In this document: positions 5,815 to 9,426 of the stretch, in pieces
Numbering within the stretch: the stretch's first letter is position 1
Layout of the letters: each line of letters begins with the position of its first letter
Source: JALHVH01 sp964544265
GTDB taxonomy: Bacteria; Acidobacteriota; Aminicenantia; Aminicenantales; Saccharicenantaceae
DNA: 9,426 nucleotides
NCBI GenBank assembly: GCA_964544265.1
Contig: CAZJBD010000094.1
Span: 1-9,426 of the forward strand
Reading direction: 5' to 3'
Notes under the pieces: generated by a model
The model's input: the letters and a program-made list of their open reading frames with translations, nothing else
The model's database searches: none
Told to the model about the DNA's origin: nothing
Translations under genes and position numbers: made by a program

Positions 5815-6486
5815 GTGTTCACTCAGATCTTGACTCTGGCGCTCAGGGAGCAAATCGGGGATAATGGTCTCTGCCCCGGCCGGGAGCGGTTTGTTGGAGT
5901 TTGGACCTCAGTGACCGAAGACCAAACCATTGACCCCAAGGATGTCGCCGTTCTCAGGCAGCTTCTCGCCCAGGGCCGGGCCGGTGACGAGCGGGCCATA
6001 GAATCCATCTATGAGATGTTCAAGGTCCGGGTTTTCCAGGTAGCCTATCGCCACACCTACAATGCCGTCGTCGCGGAGGACCTCCTGCAGGATATCTTTC
6101 TCAAGGTCTTCACCCATCTCGGGGATGTCAAGAATCCAGAAACCTTTCCGGCCTGGGTTTACAGGATCACCTTGAATACCTGCTACAGCTATTTGAGGGG
6201 AAAGAAGTTGAGGTCGGAGAGGACGGTCTCCTTGAGCGAGATCGAAGGAAGGTTGGAGGAGGCCGTCTATGACCCCCACGAGAAGGAGATCGGGAAGCCA
6301 ATCGATGACGCAATCCAGGTCCTTCCGGCCAAGCTCAGGAGCGTCTTCGTGCTCCATGATGTCGAGGGCTTAAAACATAACGAGATCGCCCGGATCCTCG
6401 GCTGCTCGGTGGGGACGTCGAAATCTCAACTTTTCAAGGCCCGGTTGAAGGTCCGAGGCCTCCTGAAAAGCAAGGGCGTTTTGTAA
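5815..6486 (+). CDS. ECF (extracytoplasmic function) RNA polymerase sigma factor
   Basis: This protein has 223 residues. Region sigma-2 (about 65-131) includes VAEDLLQDIFLKVFTHL and FPAWVYRITLNTCYSYLR. Region sigma-4 (about 163-216) holds LPAKLRSVFVLHDVEGLKHNEIARILGCSVGT as its helix-turn-helix. It would direct RNA polymerase to promoters with an AAC-type -35. The GTG start at 5815 is chosen for the AAGGA seven bases upstream. It leaves about 32 residues more than needed before the first sigma helices, and GTG 5911 (191 residues, GGAG 11 bases upstream) would give a length more usual for the family. The gene is followed after 13 bases by its anti-sigma factor, so the two are an operon. An ECF-type promoter and an inverted repeat over the ribosome binding site precede it. 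Confidence 0.92.
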   Translation: MFTQILTLALREQIGDNGLCPGRERFVGVWTSVTEDQTIDPKDVAVLRQLLAQGRAGDERAIESIYEMFKVRVFQVAYRHTYNAVVAEDLLQDIFLKVFTHLGDVKNPETFPAWVYRITLNTCYSYLRGKKLRSERTVSLSEIEGRLEEAVYDPHEKEIGKPIDDAIQVLPAKLRSVFVLHDVEGLKHNEIARILGCSVGTSKSQLFKARLKVRGLLKSKGVL

Positions 6487-6499
6487 CGGAGAACGAGCC

Positions 6500-7201
6500 A
6501 TGAAATGTGCGAAAGCGGCTAGGTGGAGCAGCGAATACGCGGATGGCGTTCTTGACCCGGGCAAATCCGCCCGCCTGGAACGACATCTTGAATCCTGTCC
6601 GGCCTGCCGGGAGCTCCTCCAGGACTTTCGGGCCATAGCCAGGGACTCCCGGAAACTCGGTGCCCCGGAGGTCCCGACCAAGGCCTGGACTAGGATCCGC
6701 GCCCTTCTACGGGATGGAGCGGTTGTCCCTATTGGGGACAGGCAACCGGCCTTCGCCACCTCGCCTTTGGGCGGCCGGCGGTTGGCCTTTGCGGCAGCCA
6801 CTTTGGCTCTGATGGTCATCGCTGCAGCGGCTCTTTTCTTCAGCATGCGGAAGGGTAAAAACCTGGTCATGGAAGGACCCGATCAACAGGAGCAAAGAAC
6901 GCTCGCCAAGCTGGACGAGGCCGAGCGTTATTACGAGCTGGCCGTAATGTCCCTGAACGAAGCCATCGCCGGGGGCAAAGGCAAGCTTTCGCCCGAAGTG
7001 ACCGAGATGTTCGAAAAGAACCTCGAGGCCGTCGATGTTACGATCCAGGCCTGTCGGCAGGCGGTCCAGAGAGAACCGGACAATGTCCAGGCCCGGGATT
7101 ACCTTTTGGCCGCTTACAAAGAGAAGATCGTCCTCATGGGCGATCTTCTGGAGATGAACAGGAAGAGCCTCCCGAAGGAAGAGCTCGGGCAGGTCTTGTA
7201 A
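6500..7201 (+). CDS. Transmembrane zinc-finger anti-sigma factor
   Basis: This 233-residue protein begins at an ATG with GGAG upstream. The N-terminus is a zf-HC2-type anti-sigma domain: Cys3, then HLESCPAC giving His29-x3-Cys33-x2-Cys36, the zinc-binding pattern of ZAS proteins. One membrane segment lies at about 95-115 (LAFAAATLALMVIAAAALFF). The remaining 118 residues are outside the cytoplasm, charged and strongly helical (KLDEAERYYELAVMSLNEAI, then EPDNVQARDYLLAAYKEK, which resembles a TPR helix pair). That half is the likely sensor or partner-binding part. It should hold the sigma factor inactive at the membrane until an envelope signal releases it. Two in-frame stops (7199-7204) end the gene, 25 bases before the DUF4097 gene. 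Confidence 0.9.
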   Translation: MKCAKAARWSSEYADGVLDPGKSARLERHLESCPACRELLQDFRAIARDSRKLGAPEVPTKAWTRIRALLRDGAVVPIGDRQPAFATSPLGGRRLAFAAATLALMVIAAAALFFSMRKGKNLVMEGPDQQEQRTLAKLDEAERYYELAVMSLNEAIAGGKGKLSPEVTEMFEKNLEAVDVTIQACRQAVQREPDNVQARDYLLAAYKEKIVLMGDLLEMNRKSLPKEELGQVL

Positions 7202-7226
7202 TAAGAGAGGAATAAAGGAGTCGAAT

Positions 7227-8192
7227 ATGAAAAAAATCCACAGAACTAAGGTTTGGATCGTTTTGGCGGGTCTGGGGCTCGCATTTACTTTTCTGTCAGC
7301 CGAGGTCATGGCCAGGGAGAGACACGAGGAAAAGTTCGAAAAAACCGAAGCTCTGGCCAAGGACGGCAAGGTCTATTTAAGCAACGTCTCCGGAGACGTC
7401 GAGATCCGGACCTGGGATAGGGAGGAGGTCAAAATCGACGCCCTCAAGGTCTCCGAAGCGCCCTCGCTCTCCCAGGCTAAGGAAAACTGCGGCTTGGTGA
7501 CCATCGAGGTGACCAAAGAGGCCGGCCTCCTTCGTATCGAGACCAAATATCCCCATGAAAAGAAGTTCTGGGGAGGGAACTCGATCAACGTTTCCGTAGA
7601 TTACAAGCTCTGGATCCCCGCCAAGGCCTCTGCCGAAGTGAAGTCCGTAAGCGGCGACGTGGAGCTCGAGGGGATCGGAGGAGCGGCTAAAGTGGGCGTC
7701 GTCAGTGGTGATGTCATGCTCAACAAGGCCGCTGCCGGAGCGGATCTCCACACCGTAAGCGGCGAGTTGACCTTGGGGGGCATCACAGGCAACGTGTATC
7801 TCAAGACGGTTTCCGGCGATATCACCATAACCAGCGTCAAAGGCTCCGTCGAGGCCGAGACAGTCAGCGGCGAGATTGAGATGCGTGAGGTTACCGAGGC
7901 CGGGTCGATCAGCGCCAAATCGCTGAGCGGAAATGTTGATTACCAGGGCAGGATCGAATCCAATGGGCGTTACGCCCTCAAGTCCCATTCCGGCGACATC
8001 ACGATGATCATCCCCGCGGACTCCGCGTTCGAGTTTGACGCCGAAAGCTTCAGCGGCGTCATTGATTCGGACTTTCCTATCGAGGTGTCAGGCAAGGTGT
8101 CTTCCCGGGAGCTGCACGGTGTCGTCAACAAAGGGGGAGCCTCCCTCCAGCTTTCGACGTTCAGCGGCAACATCGATCTGAAAAAGCAGTGA
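7227..8192 (+). CDS. Exported DUF4097-family beta-repeat protein
   Basis: This 321-residue protein starts at ATG 7227, with AAGGAG six bases before it. It has a signal peptide (1-29, ending EVMA) and is exported. From residue 50 it is built of about ten turns of 17-21 residues. Each is marked by a (V/L/F)SG(D/E/N) motif followed by a hydrophobic strand, for example VSGDVEI, VSGDVML, VSGELTL, VSGDITI, VSGEIEM and FSGNIDL. This is the DUF4097 repetitive beta pattern, which should fold as a right-handed beta-solenoid in the periplasm or at the surface. No catalytic residues are evident. As third gene of the sigma/anti-sigma operon it is probably a target of, or part of the sensing for, that circuit. 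A solenoid that binds the anti-sigma periplasmic domain would be a natural but unproven model. Confidence 0.88.
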   Translation: MKKIHRTKVWIVLAGLGLAFTFLSAEVMARERHEEKFEKTEALAKDGKVYLSNVSGDVEIRTWDREEVKIDALKVSEAPSLSQAKENCGLVTIEVTKEAGLLRIETKYPHEKKFWGGNSINVSVDYKLWIPAKASAEVKSVSGDVELEGIGGAAKVGVVSGDVMLNKAAAGADLHTVSGELTLGGITGNVYLKTVSGDITITSVKGSVEAETVSGEIEMREVTEAGSISAKSLSGNVDYQGRIESNGRYALKSHSGDITMIIPADSAFEFDAESFSGVIDSDFPIEVSGKVSSRELHGVVNKGGASLQLSTFSGNIDLKKQ

Positions 8193-8276
8193 TCGAGGAG
8201 CTTCTTCTCTCCACGGAGTGAGGGGCCAAGCCCAATCAACCTGTTTGTCCTGGCATATGCTGCTCATCTCTGCCGG

Positions 8277-8305
8277 TTGACAGGAACCGCCTTTCTGGCT
8301 ATAAA
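8277..8305 (+). promoter_or_regulatory. Near-consensus sigma-70 promoter of the serine hydrolase gene
   Basis: TTGACA (8277-8282), exactly 17 bases, then TATAAA (8300-8305): a perfect -35, the optimal spacer and one mismatch in the -10. The predicted transcription start near 8311-8313 lies only 7-12 bases before the ATG codons at 8320 and 8323. Confidence 0.75.
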
Positions 8306-8319
8306 ATGTCCTCTTGCGC

Positions 8320-9282
8320 ATGATGAAAAGAAGCGCCGTTTTTTGCCTGCTTTTCACGATGGCCGTGACCCCGGCTTTCGTCTTGCATAAGTCCGCAGCC
8401 AATCAGCTATCGCCTTCCGCCGCCCAAGCGGTCCCTGCGACCAGAGAAGCGAAGTTGGCCGCCCTTGAAGAGGCCGTGCGCAAAAGGGTGAAGACCTTCC
8501 GGGGAGAGATCGGCCTGGTCATCAGAGACCTGGATACCGGCTGGACTTTTCAGGTCAACCCCGACCTGCTTTTCCCGGCGGCCAGCATGGTCAAAGTTCC
8601 CATCATGGCGGCCTGCCTAAAGGCGGCCGAGGAAGGCCAGCTATCCCTGGCGGACAACATGAAGCTGAAGAGGTCGGACAAGGCCGGGGGTTCGGGAGTC
8701 TTGCGGACGAGGGCCTCGGGATCGGCCTACACGATCGAACAGCTCGTCGAACTCATGATAACCTACAGCGACAACACGGCCGCGAACATGCTTATCGATC
8801 TTCTGGGATTCGACTACCTCAACCGGACCTTCAGGGAGATGGGCCTCCAACAGACCAACCTCTCCCGAAAGATGATGGATTTCCGCTCCCGCGATAGGGG
8901 CATCGAGAACTACACTTCGGCCCGGGAAATGGCGGACATCCTGGAGAAAATCTATAGTAGAGGATGCGTGTGTCCCTCGGTCTCCGAGAAATCGCTGGAA
9001 TTCCTCAAGTCCCAAAAGGTCAACGATCGCATTCCCAGGCTGTTGCCGAAAAACACCATCGTGGCCCATAAAACAGGGTTGGAACGTTTGGTCTGCCATG
9101 ACGCCGGGATCGTCTTTACCGGCAACGGGGATTTTTTGATCAGCGTTTTCACGAAGACGACCAGCGGCCCGAGGACGGCCAAGCGATTCATCTCCAGCGT
9201 TTCCTCGCTCACCTACGCGGCCTACATAACGACCCGCCCTATAACGATCTCTGCGAGCCAGAAGGGAAGGGGAGGACGTTGA
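8320..9282 (+). CDS. Exported class A beta-lactamase-like serine hydrolase without the Glu166 equivalent
   Basis: This protein has 320 residues from ATG 8320; ATG 8323 or TTG 8314 are alternatives, and no Shine-Dalgarno precedes any of them. The N-terminus is a signal peptide (core AVFCLLFTMAVTPAFVL). The penicilloyl-serine transferase motifs are intact and correctly spaced: SMVK (Ser89-Lys92), YSDN (Ser150-Asn152) and HKTG (Lys251-Gly253). These positions match Ser70, Ser130 and Lys234 of class A enzymes. Aligned from the shared MG before the omega loop, the EPELN stretch is replaced by MMDFR, so the deacylating Glu166 becomes Met185. Family knowledge then favours a slow-turnover penicillin-binding or peptidase-like hydrolase acting on cell-wall peptides rather than a true resistance enzyme. 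It has its own promoter and is not part of the sigma operon transcript unless by read-through. Confidence 0.85.
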   Translation: MMKRSAVFCLLFTMAVTPAFVLHKSAANQLSPSAAQAVPATREAKLAALEEAVRKRVKTFRGEIGLVIRDLDTGWTFQVNPDLLFPAASMVKVPIMAACLKAAEEGQLSLADNMKLKRSDKAGGSGVLRTRASGSAYTIEQLVELMITYSDNTAANMLIDLLGFDYLNRTFREMGLQQTNLSRKMMDFRSRDRGIENYTSAREMADILEKIYSRGCVCPSVSEKSLEFLKSQKVNDRIPRLLPKNTIVAHKTGLERLVCHDAGIVFTGNGDFLISVFTKTTSGPRTAKRFISSVSSLTYAAYITTRPITISASQKGRGGR

Positions 9283-9426
9283 TAAGGCCGGCCTCGTAGT
9301 TCATGCCTCATCCGTAAGCATTTCATTTCGTGTAAGAAGGAATTCAGGCTCGGGGCGCGCCCTCCGTCGGAAGCGGCACGGAGCCGCCCTTGGCCCCCGG
9401 CCCCCCGGGGGAACCAGTCCCGTCGG
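9283..9426. other. GC-rich non-coding right edge
   Basis: No gene is supported here. The stretch begins with the palindrome AGGCCGGCCT (9285-9294) and becomes very GC-rich after about 9350, with a GGGCGCGCCC palindrome and a CTCCGT/ACGGAG hairpin (9362-9383). A minus-strand frame ending in TGA at 9344-9346 could be the 3' end of a gene entering from the right, with a Gly/Pro-rich tail, but all minus frames are open near the edge so this cannot be decided. Confidence 0.35.

Noticed and set aside
7377..7988. Minus-strand frame opposite the DUF4097 gene
   Set aside because: Its repeat-like look comes from the complement of the SGD repeats; no start signals are present.
8193..8276. Terminator after the DUF4097 gene
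   Set aside because: Only short CTCC/GGAG pairings are visible, with no stable stem followed by T residues.
8320..9282. Antibiotic-resistance beta-lactamase
   Set aside because: The residue equivalent to Glu166 is Met, so efficient beta-lactam hydrolysis is not expected from family knowledge.
1..9426. CRISPR array, tRNA, rRNA or transposase gene
   Set aside because: No regularly spaced repeats, no cloverleaf-like sequence with a TTCGA-type arm and no recombinase motifs were seen on reading both strands.

Overview
The window is about 9.4 kb of moderately GC-rich bacterial chromosome. The gene content fits an uncultured Acidobacteriota-like lineage, possibly Candidatus Aminicenantota: an outer-membrane protein with a CBM9-like domain and DUF5916, a DUF4097 protein under an ECF sigma/anti-sigma pair, PAS-rich soluble kinases and a secreted serine hydrolase. 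This placement is inference from family content; no taxonomic marker gene is present.

Left part (1-2446). The window opens inside the 3' end of an unrecognised plus-strand gene. It converges, with a 17-nt gap, on a minus-strand soluble sensor kinase of layout PAS-PAS-PAS-HisKA_2-HATPase. The kinase is split into two overlapping frames at an A6G run that is an exact A AAA AAG slippery heptamer in the correct phase, and a -1 shift there restores a continuous 632-residue protein. An AT-rich divergent spacer with promoter-like sequences on both strands separates the kinase from the next gene.

Middle (2447-5684). A secreted cyanophycinase-type S51 peptidase with an intact Ser/His/Glu set is followed by a large exported CBM9-like/DUF5916 outer-membrane protein.

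Spacer (5685-5814). It holds a 10-bp tandem duplication overlapping the stop codon, a perfect 28-bp palindromic hairpin, an ECF-type promoter candidate, and a 10-bp inverted repeat covering the next ribosome binding site.

Right part (5815-9426). A likely operon encodes an ECF sigma factor, a zinc-finger transmembrane anti-sigma factor with a helical extracytoplasmic domain, and an exported DUF4097 beta-repeat protein. The operon reads as an envelope-stress circuit with its own exported effector. A separate gene for a class A beta-lactamase-like serine hydrolase lacking the Glu166 equivalent follows, under a near-perfect sigma-70 promoter so close to the start codon that the mRNA should be almost leaderless. 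The last 140 bases are GC-rich and hold no gene I can support.

No RNA gene, CRISPR array, transposase or complete mobile element was found. The best candidates for something new are the split kinase with its in-phase slippery site, the long palindrome upstream of the sigma operon, and the layered control signals in front of the sigma gene.
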